DNA of 12,362 nucleotides from Chloroflexota bacterium. Its GTDB lineage: Bacteria; Chloroflexota; Limnocylindria; Limnocylindrales; CSP1-4. Each line of letters opens with the position of its first letter. The first letter of the stretch is position 1. The notes under the pieces were generated by a model that saw nothing but the letters and a program-made list of their open reading frames with translations, ran no database searches and was not told where the DNA came from. A program made the translations under genes and the position numbers. The DNA lies in assembly GCA_021812735.1 (NCBI GenBank), contig JAKAMV010000200.1:1-12362 (forward strand). Direction: 5' to 3'. Of the stretch, positions 6,132 to 12,362 are shown one piece after another.

Positions 6132-8702
6132 CTACCGGACGACGATGTTGACGAGACGGCCCGGGACCTGGATCACGCGGTCGGGCTTGCGATCGGCGAG
6201 GATCGCGCGGATCTTCTCGCGCTCGAGCACGATCGCCTCGATCTCGGTCGGTGACAGCCCCGCCGGCACCTGCACCCGGTCGCGCAGCTTGCCGTTGACC
6301 TGCACCGGCAGCTCGACCAGCTCCTCGGCGACCAGCGCCGCGTCCCACGCCGGCCACGGCTCGGTGTGGATCGAGCGCCACGGCTCCCCCCGCGCCTCGA
6401 GCACGCGTGACCACAGCTCCTCGGAGACGTGCGGCGCCGACGGCGCCAGCATGTGGAGCAGCAGGTCGACGGCCTCGTTCCAGGCCGGTCCGCCCGCCAC
6501 CTCCGTGCCGCGGTAGCGCATCAGCACGTTGGTCAGCTCCATGAGGTGCGCGACCATCGTGTTGAAGCGGTAGCCCTCGAACTCGCCTGTCACGACCTTC
6601 AGGGTCCGGTGCGCCGCGACCCGCAGCGCGCGTTCCGCGTCCGCCGCCGTGTCGCCCGCCGGCAGCCTTCCCGCGTCGGGATCGCCGGCCTCGACGCCGG
6701 CCGGGTCGAGCACGGCGGTCCACACGCGCCCGAGGAATCGACTGATGCCGCCGATGCCGGTCGAGCTCCACGGACCGCCCTGGTCCCAGGGGCCCATGAA
6801 CATCAGGAACAGCCGGACGGTGTCGGCGCCGTAGCGCGCCACCAGCTCGTCGGGGTCCTGCACATTGCCCCGGCTCTTCGACATGCGCTCGCCGTCGGCG
6901 CCCAGGATCTGGCCCTGGTTGAAGACCCGCTTCCAGGGCTCGTTCTGATCGACGAGCCCGATGTCGCGCATCATCTTCGTGAACTCACGCGCGTAGAGCA
7001 GGTGCATGACGGCGTGCTCGGCGCCCCCGGTGTACTGCTCCACCGGCGTCCACCCGTGCACGAGCGCCCGGTCGATCGGGGCGTCGTCCTTGTGTGGGGA
7101 CAGGTAGCGATACCAGTACCAGGACGAGTCCATGAAGGTGTCGAGCGTGTCGGTCTCGCGCCTGCCCGGCCCGCCGCAGCGGGGGCAGGTGACGTTCAGG
7201 AAGGCCTCGTCCTTCGTCAGCGGGTTCACACCGCTGCCCGCGTAGTCGACGGTCGGCGGCAGCAGCACCGGCAGCTCGTCGTCGGGCACCGGGACGATCC
7301 CGCAGCGCTCACAGTGGATGACCGGAATCGGCGTGCCCCAGTAGCGCTGCCGGCTGATCAGCCAGTCGCGCAGTCGGTACGTGACCGCGCGCTGGCCGAC
7401 GCCGCGCGCCTCCAGATCCGCGACGATCGCGTCGAAGCCCTGCTTCGCCGAGCGACCGCTGTACGGGCCGCTGTTGACCATGACCTCGTCGTCCGAGTGC
7501 GCGACGAACGCCGCGCCGCCCTTCGCCCCCGCCGCCACCATCTCTGCGACGCGCGCTGCTTCGACGGGGTCCGCCGGCGCGATCACCTGGCGGATCGGCA
7601 GCCCGAACCTGACCGCGAACGCGTAGTCCCGCTCGTCGTGCGCGGGGACGGCCATGATCGCGCCCGTCCCGTATCCCGCCAGGACGTAGTCGGCGACCCA
7701 GATCGGGATCCGCTCGCCGTTGACCGGGTTGACCGCGAAGGACCCGGTGAACACGCCCGTCTTCTCGCGCTCCGTGGACAGCCGCTCGATCTCGGTCTCC
7801 CGCTCGGCCTGCGACACGTACGCCTCGACCTCGGCGCGCCGGTCCGCGTGCGTCAGCGCGGCGACCAGCGGGTGCTCGGGCGCCAGCACCATGAACGTCG
7901 CGCCGAACAGCGTGTCCGGACGGGTCGTGAACACGCTGAGGGGCTGGCCGCCCGGCTGGACGTCGTCGGGGGCGACGGTGAAGGTGACCTCCGCGCCCTC
8001 GGACCGCCCGATCCAGTTCGTCTGCATGATCCGGACGGGTTCAGGGAACCTGACCTCGCTGAAGTCGAGCAGTTCGTCGGCGTATTCGGTGACCCGCAGG
8101 TACCACTGGTCCAGCTCGCGCTTCTCGACCCTCGCGCCACAGCGCCAGCAATGGCGATCCGTGCCCTCGACCTGCTCGCGGGCGAGCGTCCCGTCGTTCG
8201 GGCACCAGTCGACCGCCGACTTCGCCCGGTAGGCGAGGCCCTTCTCGAGGAAACGGAGGAAGAACCACTGGTTCCAGCGGTAGTACTCCGGGTCGCAGGT
8301 GACGACCTCGGCGCTCCAGTCGAACGTCGCGCCCATCGTCCGGAACTGGCGGCGCATGTTCTCGATGTTGCGCATCGTCCAGTCGCGCGGGTTGACGCGA
8401 TTCCGGATGGCGGCGTTCTCCGCCGGCAGCCCGAACGCGTCGAAGCCGATCGGAAAGAAGACGTTGAGCCCGTTCATCCGCCGGTACCGGGCCAGGGCGT
8501 CGGTCGGCGTGACGATGTACCAGTGCCCGATGTGCAGGTCCCCGGACGGGTACGGGTACATGGTCAGCAGGTAGTAGCGTGGGCGCGACGTGTCGTGCAG
8601 GTCCGTCCGGTGCAGGCCGAGCTCGGCCCAGCGCGCCTGCCATCGGGGCTCGACAGCCGCGGGGTCGTAGCGGTCGATGCGGCTTCTGTTCGAGACGGAC
8701 AC
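6132..8702 (-). CDS. leuS: Leucyl-tRNA synthetase
   Basis: A full-length 856-residue class Ia synthetase that charges tRNA-Leu in the cytoplasm. The ATP-binding HIGH motif is at 57-60 in PYPSGDLHIGHW, and the KMSKS loop appears as RMSKS at 606-610. The CP1 editing domain, which hydrolyses mischarged tRNA, carries TTRPDT (259-264) and GTGAIMAVPAHDERD, with Asp359 equivalent to the editing Asp of E. coli LeuRS. Zinc-type cysteines occur at Cys167, Cys185 and Cys188, and later as CERC and CPRC. The C-terminal part has the anticodon-binding helical bundle and the final small domain (LPVQVNGKLRDRVQVP). The GTG at 8702 is supported by GGAGAGG 5 nt upstream; the frame is open to 8912 but that extension is not LeuRS-like. 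All key residues are present. The gene appears monocistronic, converging with HPr. Confidence 0.97.
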   Translation of the reverse strand: MSVSNRSRIDRYDPAAVEPRWQARWAELGLHRTDLHDTSRPRYYLLTMYPYPSGDLHIGHWYIVTPTDALARYRRMNGLNVFFPIGFDAFGLPAENAAIRNRVNPRDWTMRNIENMRRQFRTMGATFDWSAEVVTCDPEYYRWNQWFFLRFLEKGLAYRAKSAVDWCPNDGTLAREQVEGTDRHCWRCGARVEKRELDQWYLRVTEYADELLDFSEVRFPEPVRIMQTNWIGRSEGAEVTFTVAPDDVQPGGQPLSVFTTRPDTLFGATFMVLAPEHPLVAALTHADRRAEVEAYVSQAERETEIERLSTEREKTGVFTGSFAVNPVNGERIPIWVADYVLAGYGTGAIMAVPAHDERDYAFAVRFGLPIRQVIAPADPVEAARVAEMVAAGAKGGAAFVAHSDDEVMVNSGPYSGRSAKQGFDAIVADLEARGVGQRAVTYRLRDWLISRQRYWGTPIPVIHCERCGIVPVPDDELPVLLPPTVDYAGSGVNPLTKDEAFLNVTCPRCGGPGRRETDTLDTFMDSSWYWYRYLSPHKDDAPIDRALVHGWTPVEQYTGGAEHAVMHLLYAREFTKMMRDIGLVDQNEPWKRVFNQGQILGADGERMSKSRGNVQDPDELVARYGADTVRLFLMFMGPWDQGGPWSSTGIGGISRFLGRVWTAVLDPAGVEAGDPDAGRLPAGDTAADAERALRVAAHRTLKVVTGEFEGYRFNTMVAHLMELTNVLMRYRGTEVAGGPAWNEAVDLLLHMLAPSAPHVSEELWSRVLEARGEPWRSIHTEPWPAWDAALVAEELVELPVQVNGKLRDRVQVPAGLSPTEIEAIVLEREKIRAILADRKPDRVIQVPGRLVNIVVR

Positions 8703-8707
8703 GGGAA

Positions 8708-8765
8708 CCTCTCCAGGCACGGCGGCAACCCCGCAGGTGGTGGCTCGGGGCGCGCGGTAAGTGTA
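8708..8765 (-). promoter_or_regulatory. leuS ribosome binding site and candidate -10 box
   Basis: On the minus strand GGAGAGG (8714-8708) precedes the GTG start by 5 nt and fixes the start. TACACT (8765-8760) fits a -10 box; the best -35 partner is a weak TTCGGG 18 bp further up. The leader would be about 50 nt, too short for a T-box riboswitch. Confidence 0.4.
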
Positions 8766-9100
8766 GCCGAGCATGTCGGGCGCCCCGAAGCCGCGGAAGC
8801 GGGGCGGCACGCCTCGGCCGCGCGCGGTCGCGCGTTCTCGGCTGGGCGCTGTCCTCACGCCGGCAAGGACGACGGGCTGCCCGACCACGGCCCGAACGTC
8901 TGGATGGTCCACGACCTCGGGCGGCGAGCCTGCCGGGAGCGACCCGTCCGGGCGCGGAGCCGGTCATGGCGTCGGCACCACCAGGGACTCCGATACGCCC
9001 GCGCCGCGCCGATGGACGGACGGAGGGCGACGACGACGACGTCTTCTTCGTCGGAGGACCCGGGAGGACGACAGACGACGTGGAGGGAACCGGGGGAGGA
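8766..9100. other. Spacer between leuS and tRNA-Ala, nothing recognised
   Basis: This is an upstream region for leuS and a downstream region for the tRNA, both read leftward. Open frames on both strands give low-complexity Arg/Gly/Asp-rich translations. A CGACGA/TCGTCG short inverted repeat near 9035 is part of a GAC-rich run and lacks a T-tract, so I do not call a terminator. Confidence 0.4.
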
Positions 9101-9176
9101 TGGTGGAGCTACGGGGACTCGAACCCCGGACCCCCTGCATGCCATGCAGGTGCTCTCCCAGCTGAGCTATAGCCCC
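9101..9176 (-). tRNA. tRNA-Ala (anticodon GGC), CCA encoded
   Basis: Read on the minus strand it folds as a complete cloverleaf. The acceptor stem pairs GGGGCTA with TAGCTCC (one G-U), and the D arm is GCTC/GAGC with loop AGCTGGGA. The anticodon arm is CCTGC/GCAGG with loop ATGGCAT, giving anticodon GGC (plus-strand 9141-9143). The variable loop is GGGTC, the T arm is CGGGG/CCCCG with loop TTCGAGT, the discriminator is A, and an encoded CCA ends at 9101. It is intact and reads GCC/GCT alanine codons. Its 5' end faces the integrase gene. Confidence 0.97.
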
Positions 9177-9183
9177 ACGAATT

Positions 9184-9244
9184 ACGCTCGACGAGAGCGT
9201 CTTCCTGCCGAATGGCCCTTTGCGCTCGGTCGTCAGAGCGTCTT
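9184..9244. repeat. Two related inverted repeats between tRNA-Ala and integrase
   Basis: ACGCTC-4 bp-AGAGCGTCTT (9184-9203) and GCGCTC-7 bp-AGAGCGTCTT (9222-9244) share the right arm exactly, 41 bp apart. Each has the CGCTC/GAGCG dyad. They lie where recombinase or excisionase sites, or an integrase operator, would be expected. Confidence 0.55.
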
Positions 9245-9283
9245 ACTGGTGGTGTTCAGATCCACCGTTTGGAGGCTTTGACG

Positions 9284-10255
9284 ATGGCCGGACCATCCGG
9301 CGCCGGGCAGTCTATCACCCTCGAGCGAGCCCCCGTTAGCGGGATCGACCGCGACGTGCTCTCGTTCGCCAGGGCGTGCCGCGCCAAGAACTTGTCTCCC
9401 AAGACGACCGAGACCTACACGGACTCTGCGCGGCGGTTCGCGGCGTACCTCGCGGACATGGGCATGCCCACGGACCTCTCCGGGATCCGCCGCGAGCACG
9501 TCGAGTCGTTCATCGAGGACCAGTTGGCCCACTGGAAGCCGACGACCGCGCACAACCGGTTTCGTGGCGTGCAGGCGTTCTTCCGATGGGCGCTGGACGC
9601 CGACCTCATCAAGACATCGCCCATGGCGAAGATGCGGCCGCCGAAACTCCCCGAGGAGGCCCCGGACGTGCTCCGGGAGGCCGAACTCAAGGCATTGCTC
9701 GACGCGTGCGCACGAGACAAGACGTTTGCCGGCAGGCGGGATGAGGCGATCCTCCGCTGTTTCATGGACACCGGAGCGCGGCTCTCCGAGATCGCCGATC
9801 TCCGCTACAACCCGACCGACCCGGTGGCGAACGATGCCGACTTGGACCAAGGCGTGCTGCGCATCGTGATGGGCAAGGGCCGCCGCGAGCGCACCGTGCC
9901 CGTGGGGCGCCGCACGATCAAGGCGCTCGACGTGTACGACCGGCTCCGCAGCAAGCACCCACACGCGGACCTGCCGTGGCTATGGCTCGGGCTGAAAGGC
10001 CGCCTCACAGGCAGCGGCGTGTCGCAGATGGTCCGGGAGCGCGGCAAGCAGGCGGGACTCGGCGACGGTATCCACCCGCACCAGCTGCGCCACAGTTACG
10101 CGCACAGCATGCTCGCGGCCGGCATGCAGGAGACGGACCTCATGCGGCTCGCGGGCTGGCGCTCGCGGACGATGCTGCAACGGTATGCGGCGTCGACCGC
10201 CTCGGAGCGCGCCATCGCCGCCGGGCGGAAGCTCAGCCCGGGCGATCGGCTGTAG
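9284..10255 (+). CDS. Tyrosine recombinase/integrase
   Basis: A 323-residue site-specific recombinase of the XerC/XerD-like type. The N-terminal SAM-like DNA-binding domain covers about residues 20-110 ([20 protein letters not shown], then [20 protein letters not shown]). The catalytic domain follows with the expected residues: Arg166 in TGARLSEI, Lys198 in the beta hairpin [12 protein letters not shown], His266-x-x-Arg269 in [11 protein letters not shown], Trp292 in LAGWRS (replacing the more common His), and nucleophile Tyr301 in MLQRYAAS, nine residues later as usual. It should cut and rejoin the element's attachment sites. The ATG at 9284 has GGAGG 8 nt upstream. Position beside tRNA-Ala and ahead of HTH and ATPase genes points to element integration rather than chromosome-dimer resolution. 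Paired inverted repeats precede it. Confidence 0.9.
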   Translation: MAGPSGAGQSITLERAPVSGIDRDVLSFARACRAKNLSPKTTETYTDSARRFAAYLADMGMPTDLSGIRREHVESFIEDQLAHWKPTTAHNRFRGVQAFFRWALDADLIKTSPMAKMRPPKLPEEAPDVLREAELKALLDACARDKTFAGRRDEAILRCFMDTGARLSEIADLRYNPTDPVANDADLDQGVLRIVMGKGRRERTVPVGRRTIKALDVYDRLRSKHPHADLPWLWLGLKGRLTGSGVSQMVRERGKQAGLGDGIHPHQLRHSYAHSMLAAGMQETDLMRLAGWRSRTMLQRYAASTASERAIAAGRKLSPGDRL

Positions 10256-10340
10256 ACGAGGGAGGCAAACGCATGCCGGCAGGGCCGTGACCTTCACGGA
10301 GCACAGAAACGCAGTGCGTCCCGAGGGAGGGAGACGACCG

Positions 10341-10570
10341 ATGACCACGACAACACCGCTTCACCAGCCCGGCTCCGCAGCACAGTCACGGTGGGAGCGA
10401 GCCAACGCGATCCTCGAGGACATCACGGCGCGCGCCGAGGAGGCCGAGGAGCAGACGATCTCGCGTGACGCGTGGGAGGATGCGCGCGGATGCTCGAGGC
10501 GCTCGCGGCGTCGTGCACGCAGGGCGCCGCGGAGCTACGCCGCATCGCTCAGGAGCCCGCCGCACGCTGA
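10341..10570 (+). pseudogene. Small helical protein gene with an apparent frameshift
   Basis: The ATG at 10341 has a strong GGGAGGGAG about 8 nt upstream, and the first 45 or so codons look real, ending ARAEEAEEQTISRDAWEDA. The frame then turns into Arg/Ser-rich nonsense running to 10721. At about 10483-10489 a second frame takes over and reads MLEALAASCTQGAAELRRIA and then QEPAAR, stopping at the TGA 10568-10570, just before a strong terminator. One extra base in the GCGCGCGG run would join the halves into a single 76-residue, mostly helical, acidic-then-amphipathic protein. This is a true single-base deletion, a sequencing indel in a GC run, or less likely programmed frameshifting. It follows the integrase by 85 bp and is probably in the same transcript. 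The family is not known to me. Confidence 0.55.
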
Positions 10571-10595
10571 CCCCGGCTCCGCAATCGCACGAGAA

Positions 10596-10619
10596 GGCCC
10601 CGGACGCAAGCCCGGGGCC
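10596..10619 (+). terminator. Strong GC hairpin ending the integrase transcript
   Basis: GGCCCCGG (10596-10603) and CCGGGGCC (10612-10619) form a perfect 8-bp stem with an 8-nt loop, flanked by AA on the left and ATT on the right. It lies 25 nt after the TGA at 10570. It lacks a long T-tract but is typical of high-GC hosts and phages. Confidence 0.7.
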
Positions 10620-10692
10620 ATTCCATGTCCGTACCATCGTGTGCGCAACAGAAGTATTGACAGGTGCGCTATGCTTTGCATCGGAAGCCGTG

Positions 10693-10722
10693 TTCAACTT
10701 TTCTCGGCCGATGTGGTATAGT
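10693..10722 (+). promoter_or_regulatory. Promoter of the regulator/ATPase operon
   Basis: TTCAAC (10693-10698) and TATAGT (10717-10722) are spaced by 18 bp in a locally AT-rich patch that stands out from the surrounding GC-rich DNA. Transcription would begin near 10729. A small dyad ATGC-TTT-GCAT (10671-10681) and a TTGACA (10657-10662) lie just upstream and may be part of an operator. It faces the HTH and ATPase genes. Confidence 0.55.
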
Positions 10723-10728
10723 ATGAGT

Positions 10729-10976
10729 AGGCGGACCCGCTGGGGGGGCAGGTCCGTTGCGGAGCCGCTGAAACCAAGGGGACATTGACGACGGGCGGCA
10801 CGCGAACTATTGGCGGCACGGGCGCCTAGGGGCCACTCGCTACAGGAGAGCGAGGAGCAGGCCCGCTCGGGACCCCGGGAGCGGCGCGGACCAGCGGAGG
10901 CCCGCGACCCCCGGACCAGTCTCAGGCCCCGGCGAGTGTGTAATCCCCGACCCCGCCGCGAGAGCGGAGCCGTGCC
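10729..10976 (+). other. Long structured leader before the HTH gene
   Basis: About 250 nt lie between the promoter and the HTH start without a credible gene. Perfect stems are visible: CGGACC/GGTCCG at 10732-10737 and 10751-10756, and CTCGCT/AGCGAG at 10836-10841 and 10849-10854, whose loop carries AGGAG. ATCCCCGACC (10943-10952) pairs with GGTCGGGGAT inside the HTH gene. A short TTG frame after AAGGGG (about 10785-10829, MTTGGTRTIGGTGA if read) could be a leader peptide. It may act as a cis-regulatory leader or a separate small RNA; no known family is recognised. Confidence 0.4.
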
Positions 10977-11192
10977 ATGCCGTACTACCAAGAGCCGGTC
11001 GGGGATCGGACGGCGCGCCTGCGCGCGCTCGCCGAACTCGCCGACGTGTCACAGACTGCCATCGCGCGCCGTCGCGGCGTGACCATCGGTGCGATCAACG
11101 CCGAGTTTCGCGGGCGCCGCAACGTCAGCGCCGCGACCTTGATCGCGCTCTACGAGGTGGCCGCGGAGCGAGCCCGTGAGGCGATCCGATGA
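10977..11192 (+). CDS. Small HTH-like DNA-binding protein
   Basis: A 71-residue basic, helical protein. The central part, LAELADVSQTAIARRRGVTIGAINAEFRG, followed by RRNVSAATLIALYEV, resembles a helix-turn-helix of the Cro/XRE kind: a helix, a G-V-T turn, a recognition helix with polar residues, then a helix beginning S-A-A-T-L. Such proteins in integrative elements act as excisionase-like or copy-control regulators; which applies here is not shown. The ATG at 10977 has GGAG 7 nt upstream. The stop overlaps the next gene's start (ATGA), so translation is coupled. An inverted repeat brackets its ribosome binding site and start codon, which could control its expression. Confidence 0.65.
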   Translation: MPYYQEPVGDRTARLRALAELADVSQTAIARRRGVTIGAINAEFRGRRNVSAATLIALYEVAAERAREAIR

Positions 11193-11440
11193 TGACCGCC
11201 AGTGAGCGCCAGCAGCGCGCGCGCCTTGGTGGACTCGCCTGCTCGCTTCGGCATGACCCACGGACCTACACCGCCAACGCGCGGGCCGCGCAACTGGCCG
11301 CCCTCGAGCGCCAGGTGGACCCGGACGGGACGCTGGACCCCGACGAACGAGATCGTCGGGTTGCCGTCGCTCAGCGCGAACGCATGTGCCGCATGGCGTT
11401 TGCGAGCGCGCGGGCGCGATCAAAGACGCCGACCCACTGA
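11189..11440 (+). CDS. Small conserved-type protein of unknown function
   Basis: An 83-residue Arg/Ala-rich, mostly helical protein. The pattern RARLGGLACSLRHDPRTYT, then ANARAAQLAALERQVDPDGT, then LDPDERDRRVAVAQRERMCRMAF resembles short hypothetical proteins I know from actinobacterial genomes (RARIGGL, TANAR, VDPDG-LPPEER, then a helix ending in a basic tail). No function is established that I can name. The start at 11189 overlaps the HTH stop by 4 nt and has GAGG 7 nt upstream; ATG at 11192 is the alternative. It belongs to the same operon as the HTH and ATPase genes. Confidence 0.65.
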   Translation: MMTASERQQRARLGGLACSLRHDPRTYTANARAAQLAALERQVDPDGTLDPDERDRRVAVAQRERMCRMAFASARARSKTPTH

Positions 11441-11494
11441 GAACGCAAAGCGCCGGGGGCCGAACCCGACGCCTCACTTCGAAGGAGCGCAACC

Positions 11495-11728
11495 GTGGAC
11501 CCGCTCGCCTCGCCCATCAAGAATAGCGCGCCCGAGCCGGCACCGACCGTCACCCTGTCGCGCAGCGGCGCGGAGGACGCTCTCGCCGCCGTGGCGCTCG
11601 CGCTCGACGCCGCAGAGGCGGGCGCGGACGTGGGCGCAATCGATTACGAGCCGTTCCGCCCCCTGATGCGCGCCGCGCGTCTCCTTCGGGCCGCGCTCGC
11701 GCCGACCGGATCGGCGGCCCTGACGTGA
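11495..11728 (+). CDS. Small helical protein of unknown function
   Basis: A 77-residue protein with a short Pro-rich N-terminus (residues 1-22) followed by an Ala-rich amphipathic region, SGAEDALAAVALALDAAEAG, then ADVGAIDYEPFRPLMRAARL and LRAALAPTG, probably two helices. The GTG start has AAGGAG 7 nt upstream, a strong site. It follows the previous gene by 54 nt and its TGA overlaps the GTG of the ATPase gene (GTGA), so translation of the two is likely coupled. I do not recognise a family; a small accessory partner of the ATPase is only a guess from position. Confidence 0.6.
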   Translation: MDPLASPIKNSAPEPAPTVTLSRSGAEDALAAVALALDAAEAGADVGAIDYEPFRPLMRAARLLRAALAPTGSAALT

Positions 11729-12362
11729 CGGCCGGCGGCATGGGGCACACGACCGCCGCCGTGTCGCCGATGCACGACCCCCTGCCACCCGAGCCCGGGG
11801 AGGAAGCGCCGAGCCTCGCGCTTGACGCACTGCGCCAGCGCGAAGCCGAGCAACGATCCCACGCCCAAGCAGCGACGTTCCGCGGGCGCGGAACTGGCCT
11901 CGATACCGTCAGCCTCGCCGACCTCATGGCCGAGCCGGACACCGAGCCACCGTGGGCCGTCGACGGGATCGTTCCGCAGGTGGGCGTCACCGTCCTTGCG
12001 GGCCCGCCGAAGGTGGGCAAGACGCTCCTTGTGCAGTCGATGGCCTTGGCCGCTGCCGACCGGGCACGGCCACACGAGGTACTCGGCCGGGACGTTCGCC
12101 GGGGGCCCGTGCTCTACGTCCTCGAGGAAGGCAGCCGGGCCGGCCTGCGATACCGCGTGCACCGCCAGGCATCCGCGCTCGGGATCACTGACGCTGCGGT
12201 CGCGTTCGCGTACCGCCAGCACGTCCGGCTCGACGACCGCAACTCGCTCGCACGGCTCCGGGGCGAGGTTCAGGCGCTCCGCCCCGTGCTCGTCGTGGTC
12301 GATCCACTCAACCGCGTGCATTCGCGGAACGAGGACAAGGCGACCGAGATGACGCCCGTAAT
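11725..12362 (+). CDS. RepA-like AAA/RecA-fold ATPase (partial, runs off right edge)
   Basis: The frame is open from the GTG at 11725 to the window end, about 212 codons, without a stop. After a polar, acidic N-terminal region of about 70 residues comes PPWAVDGIVPQVGVTVLAGP, then the Walker A GPPKVGKT (residues 93-100), a helix LLVQSMALAAADRARP, and GPVLYVLEEG, the strand ending in acidic residues typical of the AAA_25/RepA group. Walker B is LVVVDPLN with Asp193. These ATPases are hexameric-helicase or RecA-like proteins used in replication of plasmids and integrative elements, often with a primase domain or gene next to them; anything further is beyond the window. Starts at 11740 or 11770 are possible, but the GTGA overlap with the preceding gene favours 11725. 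Confidence 0.8.
   Translation, partial: MTAGGMGHTTAAVSPMHDPLPPEPGEEAPSLALDALRQREAEQRSHAQAATFRGRGTGLDTVSLADLMAEPDTEPPWAVDGIVPQVGVTVLAGPPKVGKTLLVQSMALAAADRARPHEVLGRDVRRGPVLYVLEEGSRAGLRYRVHRQASALGITDAAVAFAYRQHVRLDDRNSLARLRGEVQALRPVLVVVDPLNRVHSRNEDKATEMTPV

Larger units (their letters stand above)
9177..12362 (+). mobile_element. Left end of an integrative element beside tRNA-Ala
   Basis: A tyrosine recombinase starts 108 bp from the tRNA-Ala gene. It is followed on the same strand by small unannotatable proteins, a HTH-like protein and a RepA-like ATPase. Integrase at the edge, a tRNA target, a regulator and a replication-type ATPase is the usual plan of actinobacterial integrative elements and satellites. 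The right end and second attachment site lie outside the window, so the left boundary (set here at the tRNA 5' end) is provisional. Confidence 0.65.

Noticed and set aside
5476..6771. 431-codon minus-strand open frame
   Set aside because: It overlaps both HPr and leuS in wrong frames and includes the tandem repeats; no domain is visible.
8703..8765. T-box or leucine attenuator upstream of leuS
   Set aside because: The likely leader is only about 50 nt and has no specifier stem, T-box sequence or Leu-rich leader peptide.
8703..8912. N-terminal extension of LeuRS to 8912
   Set aside because: The extension shows no similarity to the family, whereas the GTG at 8702 has an excellent ribosome binding site and gives the normal protein length.
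9179..9184. TAATTC as the -10 box of tRNA-Ala
   Set aside because: Transcription would then start inside the mature tRNA, and there is no matching -35 box.
6429..9281. 950-codon plus-strand open frame
   Set aside because: It lies antisense to leuS, has an Arg/Val/Asp-rich translation without any domain, and runs through the tRNA gene. It is a GC-driven shadow.
10657..10662. TTGACA as the -35 of a second promoter
   Set aside because: No acceptable -10 box lies 16-18 bp downstream; the nearby TATGCT is only 7 bp away.

Overview
The window is about 70% G+C, and its genes favour G or C at third codon positions. It contains an F420-type luciferase-like monooxygenase gene, an actinobacterial-style HPr gene and GTG starts with strong purine-rich ribosome binding sites. 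I infer a high-GC actinobacterium, possibly of the Thermoleophilia/Solirubrobacterales kind. The lineage rests on gene style only and was not checked by any search.

Region 1 (1-1100) looks eroded. At the left edge is the 5' end of a minus-strand gene that resembles an IS110-family transposase, followed by about 450 bp of degenerate sequence. Next is an intact small VOC (glyoxalase/bleomycin-resistance fold) gene on the minus strand, with a promoter placed so that its mRNA may be leaderless. Upstream of that lie a pair of direct repeats and a short remnant that reads like the N-terminus of MgtC/SapB.

Region 2 (1110-4447) has three minus-strand genes: an exported lipoprotein phosphoesterase of the phospholipase C/AcpA type with an 11-bp tandem repeat in its promoter region, and a pair of integral membrane proteins (a small 65-residue one and a CopD/DUF2269-like one). 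Upstream of the pair is a frameshifted remnant of a beta-helix-type surface protein, then a spacer with a large palindrome and a 30-bp tandem repeat.

Region 3 (4448-9176) is chromosomal housekeeping. The plus strand carries a luciferase-like oxidoreductase and the PTS phosphocarrier HPr. The minus strand carries a full-length leucyl-tRNA synthetase and a tRNA-Ala(GGC). HPr and leuS converge on a spacer that holds three copies of a 58-59 bp tandem repeat.

Region 4 (9177-12362, continuing beyond the window) is the left end of an integrative element. It has a tyrosine recombinase immediately beside the tRNA-Ala gene, a small frameshifted gene closed by a strong hairpin, then a strong promoter with a long structured leader. 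An operon of tightly packed small genes follows: a HTH-like protein, a small conserved-looking protein, a small helical protein, and a RepA-like AAA/RecA-fold ATPase cut off by the window end. The layout fits a small self-replicating or satellite-type integrative element. The recombinase lies on the 5' side of the tRNA gene, whereas most tRNA-targeting elements lie on the 3' side. That geometry, the paired repeats between tRNA and integrase, and the structured leader are the points most worth following up.
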